Assembly: GCF_003265705.1 (NCBI RefSeq)
Contig: NW_020312867.1
Coordinates: forward strand, 10,019,228-10,083,227
DNA from: Callorhinus ursinus
Taxonomy: Eukaryota; Chordata; Mammalia; Carnivora; Otariidae
Direction: 5' to 3'
Length of the DNA: 64,000 nucleotides
Part shown: positions 14,109-30,060 of the stretch, piece by piece
Numbering within the stretch: the first letter of the stretch is position 1
How the letters are laid out: each line of letters starts with the position of its first letter
Translations under genes and position numbers: made by a program
Notes under the pieces: model-generated
What the model was told of the DNA's origin: nothing
Databases searched by the model: none
Seen by the model: the letters and a program-made list of their open reading frames with translations, nothing else

Positions 14109-14280
14109 TTTTATTTATTTGACAGAGAGACACAGCGAGAGAGGGAACACAGCAGGGGGAGAGGGAGAAGCAGGCTTCCCGCCGAGCAGGGAGCCCGATG
14201 TGGGACTCGATCCCAGGACCCTGAGATCATGACCTGAGCCAAAGACAGACGCTTAACGACTGAGCCACCCAGGCGTCCCG
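14109..14280 (-). mobile_element. Can-SINE, perfect 18-bp target duplication
   Basis: 'caaattatatgaatttct' occurs at 14,091-14,108 and again at 14,281-14,298 without change, so this is probably one of the younger insertions here. Confidence 0.95.
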
Positions 14281-14627
14281 CAAATTATATGAATTTCTAA
14301 GATACAAACAACAACAATGAAACGACTGTTTTTGTTCTCAAGGAGCTTTCGATCCAGAGACCAAGGGTGGGTGGGTACATGAGTAGGGGTGTGTGAAAAA
14401 TGTATAACATAGGACAAAGAAACCTATAAGAGGAATCAGCTTAGGGTGCTACAGGAGTAGACTGGAAGAACAATGGACTCAGAATGGGGAAAAGAGAGAA
14501 AGGAGGACAGAGAGAAACTCCTAGAAGAAAGGACACAGGAGTCTAGTTTAGGGACTAGCTTTGCACAGCATCTATTTTACATTTCAAGTTTTTTAACTTG
14601 CTCCATGCTCTTGAGAGATCACTGCTA

Positions 14628-15852
<1,225 letters not shown>

Positions 15853-16619
15853 TCATGCAAAATCCCCTATTTTCTTGGTATTTTATCAGAGTTATCTCAA
15901 ATGACATTTATAGAGGACTGCACCCAAGAGGGTGTTTCCAAAGCCAACTTCTTATGTTTCCTGGTCAGATACCTGAATGCAAGAGATAAAACCTGCCTCA
16001 AAAATTCCCCAAAAGCTCACATGGAAAGAAGGGTTCTTCCCATTTTGTTCAAGGGTCAACTATATATTAGTATTTTTTACGATTCTATTTTATTTTTTTT
16101 GTTGGATTATAAGTCTGTTGTGTTATTTTAGTGATCGCTTAGGATTTATAGTAAACACCTTTAACTTAAAAAAAAGAAAAGAAAGGTTTTTTACCCGTAT
16201 TAGGTCACCATTTCCATGAAACCCTAAGTCTCAAATCCTAATTTGATTTCCAGCCAAACCCTTGAAAAGAACCCAAAAGGAAACAAATACCAAAAAATCC
16301 AAACATGGAAATGTTACAAAAGCTTATCAAACTCTCCTGAGGCAGTCCATTGCACTCATCCAAGAGAATGGGTGCAGGCTGGTAATAAGGAGGACAGGAA
16401 GCTAGGGTCACAAGCCTACGACTAGGTCCCAATTTGAAGAGTTCCTTTTGTCTGTCAGGTAAACAATTTATCTATAAGGTAGCCTCATAATGAATTATGA
16501 AAAGTTCCACTAAAACAAATAGCTTTCTTTGTGTAATACATCCTGCAGTTTGATTTTTTTAAGGGGCCTCCTGTTCCAGATGTATACTTCTCTGAAAGAG
16601 TATCCTTAGAACGTCTCTA

Positions 16620-18278
<1,659 letters not shown>

Positions 18279-18451
18279 TTTTTTTTTAAAGATTTTATTT
18301 ATTTATTCATGAAAGACAGTGGGGGGGGGGGCAGAGGGAGAAGCAGGCCCCCGAGGAGCAGGGAACCCGACGCGGGACTCGATCCCAGGACCCTGGGGCC
18401 ATGACCTGAGCCGAAGGCAGACGCTCAACCATCTGAGCCACCCAGGCGCCC
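18279..18451 (-). mobile_element. Can-SINE with poly-G interruption
   Basis: 'aaagattttatttatttatt', then 'gaaagacagt' followed by about 12 G. It ends 'gagccacccaggcgccc'. 'ttaagttttttttt' on both sides marks the target. Confidence 0.9.
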
Positions 18452-18830
18452 TTAAGTTTTTTTTTTTTTAAATAAATCCTTCGTGTTGGCCTCTTTTCCT
18501 CTCATATAGAGATCAAAATGTAGATGTATAAATCCAATGATCTCAGTTTGCCAACTACTTGGATTTAAAAAATGAATTTACTAATTCATTTTTAATTCAT
18601 TAATGATTTATTAATTCAGTCAAAGAAAATGCTCATTTCATAAGCACCCATTGTGCCAGATGGCAGGATAAAGACAATGATAAGCAAAAAAACCCCCACA
18701 CCTTTGAAGATTTAAACTATTTCCTTAATTTCAGTACTACAATATCCTTAGCAACTTTGGCTGCAGTGAAATCTGTGGCTGGTATGAGCATCTGTCTTTT
18801 TATAATTCTAAGTGACTGCCAAGATGAATT

Positions 18831-18950
18831 TTTTTTTTTTTTTTTAAAGTAGGCTCCACACCCAGCATGGAGCCCAATGCAGGGCTCAAACTCACAACCC
18901 TGAGATCAAGAACTGAGCTGAGATCAAGAGTCTAAGCCACCCAGGCACCC
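18831..18950 (-). mobile_element. Can-SINE, short form
   Basis: 'aaagtaggctccacacccag' to 'taagccacccaggcacccc'. Flanks 'caagatgaatt' are duplicated. Confidence 0.9.
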
Positions 18951-19005
18951 CAAGATGAATTCTTTCAAACCAGTAGATATTGTACAGCATAAAGGAGCAT
19001 TTTTT

Positions 19006-19210
19006 ATTTATTTAATTTTTTAAAAGATTTTATTTATTTATTTGACAGAGAGAGACACAGCGAGAGAGGGAACACAAGCAGGGGGAATGGGAGAGGGAGA
19101 AGCAGGCTTCCTGCTGAGCAGGGAGCCCGATGTGGGGCTCGATCCCAGGACCCCGGGATCATGACCTGAGCCGAAGGCAGACGCTTAAAGATTGAGCCAC
19201 CCAGGCGCCC
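19006..19210 (-). mobile_element. Can-SINE, long form (first of a same-site pair)
   Basis: 'aaaagattttatttatttat' to 'gagccacccaggcgcccc'. Flanks are 'aaggagcattttt' and 'aagaagcattttt'. Confidence 0.92.
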
Positions 19211-19226
19211 CAAGAAGCATTTTTTT

Positions 19227-19400
19227 AAAAAAAGATTTTATTTACTTGAGAGAGAGAGAGAGCACTAGCAGGGGAAGGGGCAGAGGGAAAGGGAGAAGCA
19301 GGCTCCCCGCTGAGCAGGGAGTCCAATGCAGGGCTTGATCCCAGAATGCTGGGATCATGACCTGAGCCAAAGGCAGACGCTTAACTGATCCAGGTGCCCC
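19227..19400 (-). mobile_element. Can-SINE (second of a same-site pair)
   Basis: Body contains 'gagagagagagagagcacta', unlike its neighbour, and lacks part of the 'actgagccaccc' head. The right flank 'gcataaagaagcattttt' repeats the target again. Confidence 0.9.
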
Positions 19401-19583
19401 GCATAAAGAAGCATTTTTAAAAATCAAACTCTGAAACTAAATTTGAAATTGAAAGAAATTTAATGGAAGTCATAAATGCAGCCTGCTCCTTCTGCACTTC
19501 CTAATAAAAAGAAAATCTAGTCAATTTATAAGGATAAACACTGTTAAGGATTTTACTACAGAAAAATTTTCACATACAGTAGA

Positions 19584-19769
19584 CCAGGGTTCCTTAACCT
19601 TAGAACTATTGATAGTTTAGACCAGATCATTCTTTGTTGTGGGGGGGCTGTCCATGTGCACTGTAGATGTTTAGTAGCCACTCTGCCCAGTTGTGACAAT
19701 CAAAAAATGTCTTCAGATATTGCCAAATGTCCCTCGGGGAATAAAACTGCCCCTACTTTAAAACCACTG
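19584..19769 (-). mobile_element. MER20 (hAT-Charlie DNA transposon remnant)
   Basis: 'cagggttccttaaccttaga', 'attctttgttgtgggggggc', 'gccaaatgtccctcgggg' and a terminal 'aaaccactg' match the MER20 consensus as I remember it, in reverse orientation. It is an ancient non-autonomous element. Confidence 0.8.
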
Positions 19770-20414
19770 CATTACATCCACTGCAAGATGACTTCAATAT
19801 CAATATTCAATATCAGATGTTAGCTTTCATGCACTCCCAGCTGCTTCACAAGAGCTGCCTGTCTCTTGTTCAGTTTGATTTGTCTATTCCTGTGTCTCTG
19901 GATTCATCTGGCAGACAAGTCATGATGCTAAGTATGTGATATCAGAGACAGCTCCTGGGCATCAGCCCACAACAGCATCAACACAGGGAGAGTGTCTCAG
20001 AGCTGAAGAAAGGGGAATGTAAGCAGAAAGCCTCCATTGTAATCATGGGCATCGTCATGAATTAAAGTCACACAGAAAACAATTCCCAAAGACAGAGCTG
20101 GACAAAGAGCCTTTGTTCCTAAGCTGAAGATCCACATTAAGTCTTCCTTGTAGGAGTAGCCTGCAGGCTCATCCTTTATCCACAACTGAATGTGCTTTCA
20201 CAGGACAACAGCACATAGTCTGAACCTCCCAGCACATAAAGGCAGTGGGCAATTGAGAGGAAAACTAGTACCTTGCCAAGAAGATATAAAGCCAAATTGA
20301 TATGCACTTTTCCCTCTAAAGCTGATTAACCCAGTAAACATATTCTGAAAACTACTTGTCACTAATCTTGTATCAACCAGCAGGTTACTAACAGGAGCAT
20401 ACTACTTAATACTA

Positions 20415-20615
<201 letters not shown>

Positions 20616-21521
20616 TCAGCAAAACCCTGATGGTCAAGTTAAAGGCAGAAGCTCACACTAGTTTTGCGCCAGAAACCAAATTAAACAACTCTGTGATTGA
20701 AGCATCAAGTACTCTTACTTGGTTTTCAAGACCTATATAGTTGAGACAGTTAAACAGCATACATTATTGAAGCTATTGATTTCCAAAAAGCAATTTTTCA
20801 GTTTAGAAAGAAGCAAAGAATACGGTCCTGCCTGCCATGGCCTGCCATGGCTGGTTAAAGATTTTGGAATACTTTTCAGTTGGAATAGGAATAGGGGATA
20901 AAAAATATTCACTTCTCAAAGAGAGCTTTACCAAAACATGGGGGATCAAATAAATGCAGACTAAGGTAGTTTGAAAAGAACCCAAAGAAGTGAAAAAGAG
21001 GACAAGTGAATGGAACTACAGACACTCATCATTTCACAAATATTTATCAAATTCAAGGCCCATCACTGTGCTGGATGCTGGAGTGTGTGGTGAACATGCC
21101 TGCAAATGGCCCCCATGGAGCTTACAGTCTAGTGGGGTTGGGTCAGAGACAAAAAAGAAATTAAACAATATACCTTCACTACTGCCTCTCAATGGCATGG
21201 GCATATGTACTACCTGGTTCCTGAGTATCTCTGAACATGTCATGAGCAGGTGGTAGCTGTCTACATGAGGCTGAGGAAGGAGTTGGAGCAGAAAGAGCTC
21301 CAAGAATAGAAATATGGCTAGAGCCTGGAAAAGAGGACTGTCAATGGTCATTCAGACAAGTGAAAAAAAGTAATGGTCATTTAGAGCAGACGGGCCCAGG
21401 GACTGCCTATGGCAGACGACCTCTAATATAAAAGAACTCCCTTCTAAGCTGAGATCAAAGCGGCACAGCCCTGTTCTATCCCATTCAATGCTTCAGTGAA
21501 GGGAGGGGTGAAAAAGAATCA

Positions 21522-21717
21522 GGGGCGCCTGGGTGGGTCAGATGGTTAAGCGTCTGCTTTCGGCTCAGGTCATGATCCCAGGGTCCTGGGATCGAGTCCC
21601 ACATCAGGCTCCCTGCTAGGCAGGGAGCCTGCTTCTCCTTTCTCTCTCTCTCTCTCTCTCTCTGACTCTCATGAATAAATAAAACATTAAAAAAAAATAA
21701 AAAATAAAAAATAAAAT
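21522..21717 (+). mobile_element. Can-SINE with target duplication
   Basis: 'ggggcgcctgggtgggtcag' through a (CT)n run to 'gactctcatgaataaataaa' and an A-rich tail. The 'tgaaaaagaatca' flank is present on both sides. The tail form ('ctcatgaataaataaa') differs from most others here. Confidence 0.93.
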
Positions 21718-22239
21718 GAAAAAGAATCAAAAGCCAGAATGGACTGGCCTATCTAAGGCCCAAAGTTTAAAGGGCTACAGAGTGAAAAATAAACGGCAGA
21801 CTGAGCAGACCTGGCCTCAGCATGGCAACTTCTAATGGTTCCAGCTGCATAAATTGCTGACATGAAAAAGACTAACCATGTAAAATTAAAGGCAAAAGAA
21901 ACTCTATGTAGGCACTATGCTTTAGCTGACAAAGTTGCTTCTCATAGGGGTATTATGGGTTAACAATTCTGATACTGCTATATATGTATACTGGAATTAA
22001 ACAAGTAAACTAATGGTGGATGATAGGTGCCAAGTTTCCTACTGGTGAAGTAGAAGTTTACAGATAAGCAAAAGGGGGAAACTAGAATAACCTATGTGGT
22101 AACTGGGTAGGATGGAGACATTAATATGAATTCACATTTAGCTTAATATACAGATGGTTACATAACATTTACAGGTAATGTACACACAAGTATTTTGTTA
22201 CTCTGTCAGTTGCCCCAGGGCCTAGGAGCAATGACATCC

Positions 22240-22560
22240 CAGTAGTAACAAGAGTGTATCCAATGCCCAGATTCTGATTTCTAATACCATTCTCCAATAA
22301 AAGGAACCCCAGCACTCCTTGGAGAAATGGCTGATTCTAGGACTGGAGCAGGAAATATATAAAATAAGCCTAGAGTATCTTATAGTGCCAGAAAGTACAG
22401 AAGTGCTAAACAAACAAAACTTTGATTGGGGGGGGTATGTCAAAGGGAGGGACACAGAAGCCAACTGAAATGACAGCATAAGTACAGTAATGAACAGGTG
22501 CTTTTATTCATAGGTAAATTCATGCCAAAGACAGCCCCCACCCTCCTGAGGGTTGCAGCT
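22240..22560 (+). repeat. Old interspersed repeat, family not named (copy 2)
   Basis: 'gagaaatggctgattctagg', 'gcaggaaatatataaaataa' and 'acacagaagccaactgaaat' align with the copy at 2,690-2,930. I recognise it as a widespread mammalian repeat but cannot assign the family. Confidence 0.5.
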
Positions 22561-22945
22561 GGAGAGAGAATCCAATGAATGTTGTTTAAACATTTGAAAC
22601 TTTTGGCAGGAATTCTGGGCCCACCACAACTGTGGTTTGGTTTTGCTTTGTTTTTAGGTAAAATACAGCTTTAACAAAAAATAATGTAATTTCTATCATA
22701 AATCCACATTTCCTTCTAAAAGCAGAAAACTTGATCACTTTTTCCCAAGTAAGCTCAGTAAAATTATTGCGCAGTTTTTTAAATTTCAAACTTAGGCATT
22801 TTTAAGGTTCTGCCCCTCATTTTCTCCCCTAAATACCATTTAAGTTTCAAGGAGGGCTTGTGCGGGGGTGTGTGTGTGTGTGTATTGAGTGTATATGGTC
22901 AAGAGGCATTCTTTGTTCTCTGCTGGCATCAGCCACTATTTATTT

Positions 22946-23440
22946 TTTTTAATTTTTAAATTTTTATTTAAATTAAATTAATTAACATATAGTATTTTAT
23001 TAGTTTCAGAGATAGAGTTCAGTGATTCATCAATCTGATACAATACCCAGTGCTCATTCCATCATGTGCCCTCCTTAAAGTCCATCACCCAGTTACCCCG
23101 TCCCACACTCCCCACCACTCCAGCATCCCTCAGTTTGTTTCCTATGATTCAGAGTCTCTTATGGTTTGTCTCCCTCTTTGATTTCATCTTGTTTTATTTT
23201 TCCCTTCCCTCTCCTATGATCCTGTTTTATTTCTTAAATTCCACATGAGTGAGATCATATGATACTTGTCTTTCTCTGATTGACTTATTTCGCTTAGCAT
23301 AATACCCTCTAGTTCCATCCACATTGTTGCAAATGGCAAGATTTCATTTTTTTGGATGGCTGAGTAGTATTCCATTGGCTATATATACCACATCGTCTTT
23401 ATCCATTGTCGATGGACATCTGGACTCTCCACAGCTTGGT
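22946..23440 (-). mobile_element. L1 3' end, antisense, 5'-truncated
   Basis: 'attaattaacatatagtatt', 'ctcattccatcatgtgccct', 'gagtgagatcatatgatact' and 'ggctgagtagtattccattg' are the usual antisense text of carnivoran L1 3' ends. It looks younger than the other L1 pieces. The left boundary is the reversed A tail. Confidence 0.85.
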
Positions 23441-23609
23441 TATTGTACCACAACTGTGTTTTTATGGAGACCTACCAACCTCTGGGCTGAGTAGTGGAAC
23501 CGGATTCAAACCCAAAACCTGCCTAGCTCCAGACTGCATGTTTTTAACCACTCTGCACACTGCCTCTCATAAGCTTAAAAGCAAGTGCGGTTAAGTGAAA
23601 ACACAAAAT

Positions 23610-24000
23610 CATGCATAGAATATATGAGGAAAAATAAACAAGAACCTAGTAGCGGTTTGCTTCTGAGAAGGAACTTGGGTGTTTGATGGACAAACCACCA
23701 GACTTAACAATTCCACTTCCACGACTCAATACTACGGGTATAAATGAAAATGAGATAAAGAAGATCAATCTGATACAGAAAAATCTCCAAGATACATTGT
23801 TAAATGAAAATTTAAAAATTAGGTTAACAACAGTTTGAATAAAATGTTCCCATTTGTGTTAAAAAAAAAAAGATTCCATTGGCAATGCTATCTCTGGGGA
23901 GTGGAACTCGGTATCAGGGATGGTTAGGAAGCTCTATTCATTATCATTTGTGTATTGTCTTAATTTTTAAGTTATATGATGCATTTTCACAATAAAAAAA
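23610..24000 (+). mobile_element. Old L1 3'-end-like repeat
   Basis: 'tccaagatacattgttaaat', 'tgttcccatttgtgtt' and 'ctctggggagtggaactcgg' follow the pattern of old mammalian L1 3' untranslated ends. Subfamily unknown. Confidence 0.5.
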
Positions 24001-24009
24001 ATTAAAGAA

Positions 24010-24190
24010 CAATAAATGCCTAGTTCTGCCACTCTATGGTCCTGAGCAAGTCTGTCTCATCTCCTGGAGTTTCAGTTTCCCGCTCTGTAAAAAGAGACAA
24101 CGCTGCTCCCTTGCAAGGCTGCTGTGAGGAGAAATGAGATAACATGTACAAAGTGCCTGCCCTGTGGTAGGGCCTCCTTATCCCACTGAT
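24010..24190 (+). repeat. MIR element
   Basis: 'tctgccactctatggtcctg', 'gagtttcagtttcccgctct' and 'aaatgagataacatgtacaa' match the MIR core and tail. Close to exon 2 but outside it. Confidence 0.75.
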
Positions 24191-24330
24191 AGCTCACCTG
24201 ATCTTATGAGAACAGCACCAGATTTCAAGGGAACAAGAGCTGGGAGAAGGATACTACCTCAAGCTTATCTCACAATGATACTATTATTAATATCTTCCTT
24301 GAAAGGAAGCCAAGTTGCCCCACCTTGTTA

Positions 24331-25530
<1,200 letters not shown>

Positions 25531-26055
25531 AAGCTATACACCAATATCATGAATATAGCTCTAAAAACCCTTAATAAAATATTAGTAAATAGAATTCCAC
25601 AACATATAAAAAGAATTATGCACCATGACCAAGAGGGGTTTACCCCAGGGATGCAAGGCTGGTTCATTATTGGTAAATCAATCAATGTAATCCATCATAT
25701 TAACAGGCTAAAGAAGAAAAAAAATTACACAACCATATAATTGATGCAGAAAAATCATTTGACAAAATTCAACACTTGTTCACAATAAAAACACTCAGAA
25801 AACTAGGAATTAAGATAATATTTAATAGTGAAAGACTGAATGCTCTTGCCCTAAAAGGAGGAACAAGAAAAAAAAGTCTGCTCTCATCACTCCTATTCAA
25901 CATGATAATGGAAGTTCTAGCTAGTGCAATAAGGCAAGAAAAGGAAATAAAAGACATACGTATTGAAAAGGAAGAAATAAAACTATCCTTATCTGCAGAT
26001 GACATAATAGCCTATTTAGAGAATCTCATGGAATCTATAAGAAAATCCTAGAAAT

Positions 26056-26241
26056 GGGCGCCTGGGTGGCTCAGATGGTTGGGCATCTGTCTTCGGCTCG
26101 GGTCATGATCCCAGGGTCCTGGGATCGAGTCCTGCATCGGGCTCCCTGCTCCTTGGGAGCCTGCTTCTCCCTCTGCCTCTCTCTCTCTCTCTGTCTCTCA
26201 TGAATAAATAAATAAAAAGTTTAAAAAAAAAAAAGAAAAAA
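26056..26241 (+). mobile_element. Can-SINE inserted in L1 ORF2
   Basis: The target duplication 'aagaaaatcctagaa' lies on both sides, inside the L1 frame. The body ends 'ctctcatgaataaataaata'. Confidence 0.95.
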
Positions 26242-26436
26242 AGAAAATCCTAGAACTAATAAGTGAGTTCAACAAGGTTGCAAGGTCAACATAAATCAAC
26301 TCTATTTCTGTATCAAAGCAATGAACACATGGAAACCAAAATTAAAAAAATAATGCCATTTAAATATAAATTTAACAAAACATGTATAGGATTTACATGC
26401 TAAAAACTATAAAACACTGATAAAGGAAATCATAGA

Positions 26437-26642
26437 AGGGGCACCTGGGTTGCTCAGTCAGGTGAATGTCAGACTCTTGGGTTTTGGCTCAAGTCATGAT
26501 CTCAGGGTGGTGAGATCAAGCCCCACGTCAGGCTCCAAGCTCAGCATGCTGGAGATTCTCTCCCTTTCCCTCTGCCTTGGCCCCTCCTCCTGCTCACACC
26601 TGCTCTTTCTCTCTAAATAAATAAATAAAATCTTTTTAAAAA
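26437..26642 (+). mobile_element. Can-SINE, older form, in L1
   Basis: 'ggggcacctgggttgctcag' to 'aataaataaataaaatcttt'. Flanks 'ggaaatcatagaag' and 'ggaaatcaaagaag'. Confidence 0.92.
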
Positions 26643-26867
26643 GGGAAATCAAAGAAGATATAAGTAAATGGGGAGACACTGTGTCCATGGGTTAGAAGAC
26701 TCAAGATAGTATAGGTGTCAATTCTCCCTAAATTGATGTACAGGTTTAACACAATTCCTTCAAAATCCCAAGATTTTCTGTAGATATAGACAAGATTAAC
26801 CCAAAACTTACATGGAAAGGCAAAGGAACTAGAATAGTTAAAAATTTCTGAAAGAAGAAAAAATAGA

Positions 26868-27066
26868 GGGGCACCTGGGTGGCTCAGTCATTAAGCATCT
26901 GCCCTCGGCTCAGGTCATGATCCCCGGGTCCTGGGATCAAGCCCTGCATCGGGCTCCCTGCTTGGCGGGAAGCCTGCTTCTCCCTCTCTCACTCCCCCTG
27001 CTTGTGTTCCCTCTCTCACTGTCTCTCTCTCTCTGTCAAATAAATAAATAAAATCTTTAAAAAAAA
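26868..27066 (+). mobile_element. Can-SINE, long form, in L1
   Basis: 'ggggcacctgggtggctcag' to 'aaataaataaataaaatctt'. The 'gaagaaaaaatagag' flank is duplicated. Confidence 0.93.
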
Positions 27067-27407
27067 GAAGAAGAAAAAATAGAGGAATCACTCTGATGTC
27101 AAGACTTATTACACAGCTAAAGTAATCAAGACTGAATGGTACTGATTGAGAGACAGACACATAAATCAATGGAACAAAATAGAATTGCCAGAAATAGACC
27201 TACACAAATACAGCTAATTAATTTTTGATAAAGGTTCAAAAGCAATACAATGGAAGGATAGTCTTTTCAATAAATGGTCTTGGAGCAAATGGGTACCCAC
27301 AGATAAAAACATGAACCTCAACCTAAATTTTGTACCTTACACAAAAATGAACTCAAGACAGATCACAGATTTAAAATTTTAAATGTAAAACTATAAAATC
27401 TTTAGTT

Positions 27408-27602
27408 TTTTTTAAAGATTTTATTTATTTATTTGACACACAGAGAGAGAACACAAGTAGGCAGATCAGCAGGCAGAGAGAGGGAGGAGAAGCAGGCTCC
27501 CTGATGAGCAGAGAGCTTGATACGGGGCTTAATCCCAGAATCCTGGGATCATGACCTGAGCCGAAGACAGACACTTAAGCGACTGAGCCACCCAGGCACC
27601 CC
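27408..27602 (-). mobile_element. Can-SINE in L1
   Basis: 'aaagattttatttatttatt' to 'gagccacccaggcacccc'. Flanks 'aaactataaaatcttta' and 'aaaccataaaatcttta'. Confidence 0.92.
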
Positions 27603-28544
27603 AAAACCATAAAATCTTTAGAAGATAACAAAAGAAAATCTTCAGAACTTAAGATTTAATGAAATTCTTAGACTTGATATAATCCAAGAAAGAAAAAAAT
27701 CAATAAACTGGACTTCATCAAAATTGTAAACTTTTGCTTTGTAAAAGACCCTGTTGAAAGAATGAGAAGACAAGCTACAAACTGGGAGAACATATTTATA
27801 TCACATATCTGACAAAGTAGAATATATAAAGAACTCTTAAAACAACAGTAAAAAATTTAAAATCCAATTAGAAAATGGGCAAAAGGCATAAAGAAACATT
27901 TCCTCATAGAGGATAAAGAGATGGCAGATAAGCACTGAAAACATGTTCTACATCATTGTCCACTAGGGAAATGCAAATTAAAAGCACAATGAGCTATCAT
28001 TATACATCTATTAGAAAAGCTAAAATAACAAACACTGACAACACTAAAATGCTGGGGAGGATTCAGAGAAACTGGATCATTCATACATTTCTAAAGGAAA
28101 TTAAAGTTAGACACCAATAATGGAAATACATCCATGTTCGTGACTGGAAGCCTTCATATTGTTAAACTGTCAATTCTACAGAAAGTGATCTACAGATTCA
28201 GCATAATCCCTATCAAAATCCCAATGATGTTTTTTGTAGAAATAGAAAAATCCATCCTAAAATTCATAGGACATCTCAAGGGACCCAGAACAGTCAAAAC
28301 CATATTGAAAAAGGGACAAAGCTGGAGGACACACTTCCTGAGTACAATAGTAACTACAAAGCTATGGTAATCAAAACAGTGTGGTACTGGCCTAAAGACA
28401 GACATTGAACAATGTAATGGAATAGAGAACTCAGAAATAAACTCTTTTTGTGACTGGCTTATTTCACTCACTATAATATCCTCACAGTCAAATTATTTTT
28501 CACTAGGGTACCAAGACCATGCACTGAGAAAGGACAATTTCTTT

Positions 28545-28743
28545 TTAAGATTTTATTCATTTGACAGAGGGAGGGAGAGAGAGAGAGAGAGGGCACAAGC
28601 AGGGGGAGGGGCAGGCAGAGGGAGAGGGAAAAGCAGGCTCCCCGATAAGCAGAGAGCCCGACGTGGGGCTTGATCCCAGGACCCTGGTATCATGACCTGA
28701 GCTGAAGGCAGACACTTAACCAACTGAGCCACCCAGGCACCCC
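28545..28743 (-). mobile_element. Can-SINE in L1
   Basis: 'taagattttattcatttgac' to 'gagccacccaggcacccc'. Flanks 'gaaaggacaatttctt' and 'aaaaggacaattttt'. Confidence 0.92.
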
Positions 28744-29143
28744 AAAAGGACAATTTTTTTCAACAAATGACTTTGGGGACACTGTATTATCCACATGAGG
28801 AAGAAAAATTTGGACCTTACTTTACATCATATACAAAATTTAACTCAAAACAGAAAAAAGACCTAAATGTAAACCTGAAAACTGTAAAACTTTTAGAAGA
28901 AAATATATGGGAAAAGCTTCATGAAACTGGATTTGGCAATGATTTATTGCTATGACACCAAAAGCACAAATAAAATAGAAAATACGGAAATCAGACTTTA
29001 TAAAAATTAAAAACTTACATTCACAGAAGGATACAATCAACAAAGTGAAAAGGCAAACCAGAGAATGGGAGGAGATATCTGCAAATCATGTATCTGGTAA
29101 GAGACTAATATCCAGAATATATAAAGCACTCCTACAATTCAAC

Positions 29144-29145
<2 letters not shown>

Positions 29146-29181
<36 letters not shown>
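29146..29181. repeat. (AC)n microsatellite within L1
   Basis: About 17 AC units expanded within L1 sequence between 'cctacaattcaaccatac' and 'aaacccattcaaaatagg'. Confidence 0.95.
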
Positions 29182-29184
<3 letters not shown>

Positions 29185-30060
29185 CCATTCAAAATAGGCA
29201 AAAGACTCGAATACACATTTCTCTAAAGAAGATATATGAATGGCCAATAAGCACATGAAAAGATGTTTAACATCACTAATCATGAGGGAAATGCAAATCA
29301 CAACAAAAAGGAGATACTAATCCCACACAAATTAGGATAACTACTATTAAAAAAAGAAAAAAGCAAGCAAGGATCAGGAGAAATTGGAAGCTTTGGGCAC
29401 CGCTGGTGGGAATGTAAAACTGTAGCTGCTGTGGAAAACAGTATGGCAGTTCCTCAAAAAATTAAAAATAGAGGGGCAGGGGGAGGCAAAAATTTAAAAA
29501 TAGAATTATTTTATAATCCAGAAATTCCACTTCTGGATATATATCCAAAAAAAACGAAAACAAGGATTTGAAGAGATATTTGTATACCCATGTTCACAGC
29601 AGCAATATTCGCTATAGTCAAAAGGTAGAAGCAAGTATCTACTAATAAGAATAAACAAACTCTGCTATATACATACACTGGAATATTATTCAATCTTACA
29701 AGAAAGGAGATTCTGAAACATGCTAAAAACACGAATGAACCTTGAAGACATTATAGTAAGTGAAAAATAAGCCATTCACAAAAAGACAAATATCATATGA
29801 TTCCATTTTTATGAGATACCTACAATATTCAAATTTATAGAGACAGAAAGTACAGTAGTGGTGCTGGGCTGGGGGAAAAAAGTGGGGTTACTGTTTAATA
29901 GGTACAGAGTTTTATAAGATGAAAAGAGTTCTGTGGGTGAATAAGTGGGATTGTAGCACAACAATATGAATGTACTTAATGTCGTTAAACTGTCCATTTA
30001 AAAAATGGTTAAAATGGTGAATTTTGTTACAGGTATTTCACCACAATTAAAAAAAATTTT

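Larger units (their letters stand above)
25540..28085 (+). mobile_element. L1 ORF2 remnant, sense
   Basis: Encodes broken L1 reverse-transcriptase blocks: [15 protein letters not shown] near 25,620, then [20 protein letters not shown] near 25,990, where the usual Y of the YADD catalytic motif reads S. Downstream text ('aacaaaatagaattgccaga', 'gaaatgcaaattaaaagcac') is the ORF2 C-terminal part. Four SINEs interrupt it. No intact frame, so inactive. Confidence 0.85.
28095..30060 (+). mobile_element. Second L1 ORF2/3' remnant, sense
   Basis: It starts again at an earlier ORF2 position than where the previous L1 stops ('attgttaaactgtcaattct'), so it is a separate element. It continues through 'aggatacaatcaacaaagtg', 'agggaaatgcaaatcacaac' and 'gttgtcacacc'-like 3' text to an end near 'tatttcaccacaattaaaaa'. 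One SINE and an (AC)n expansion interrupt it. Confidence 0.82.
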
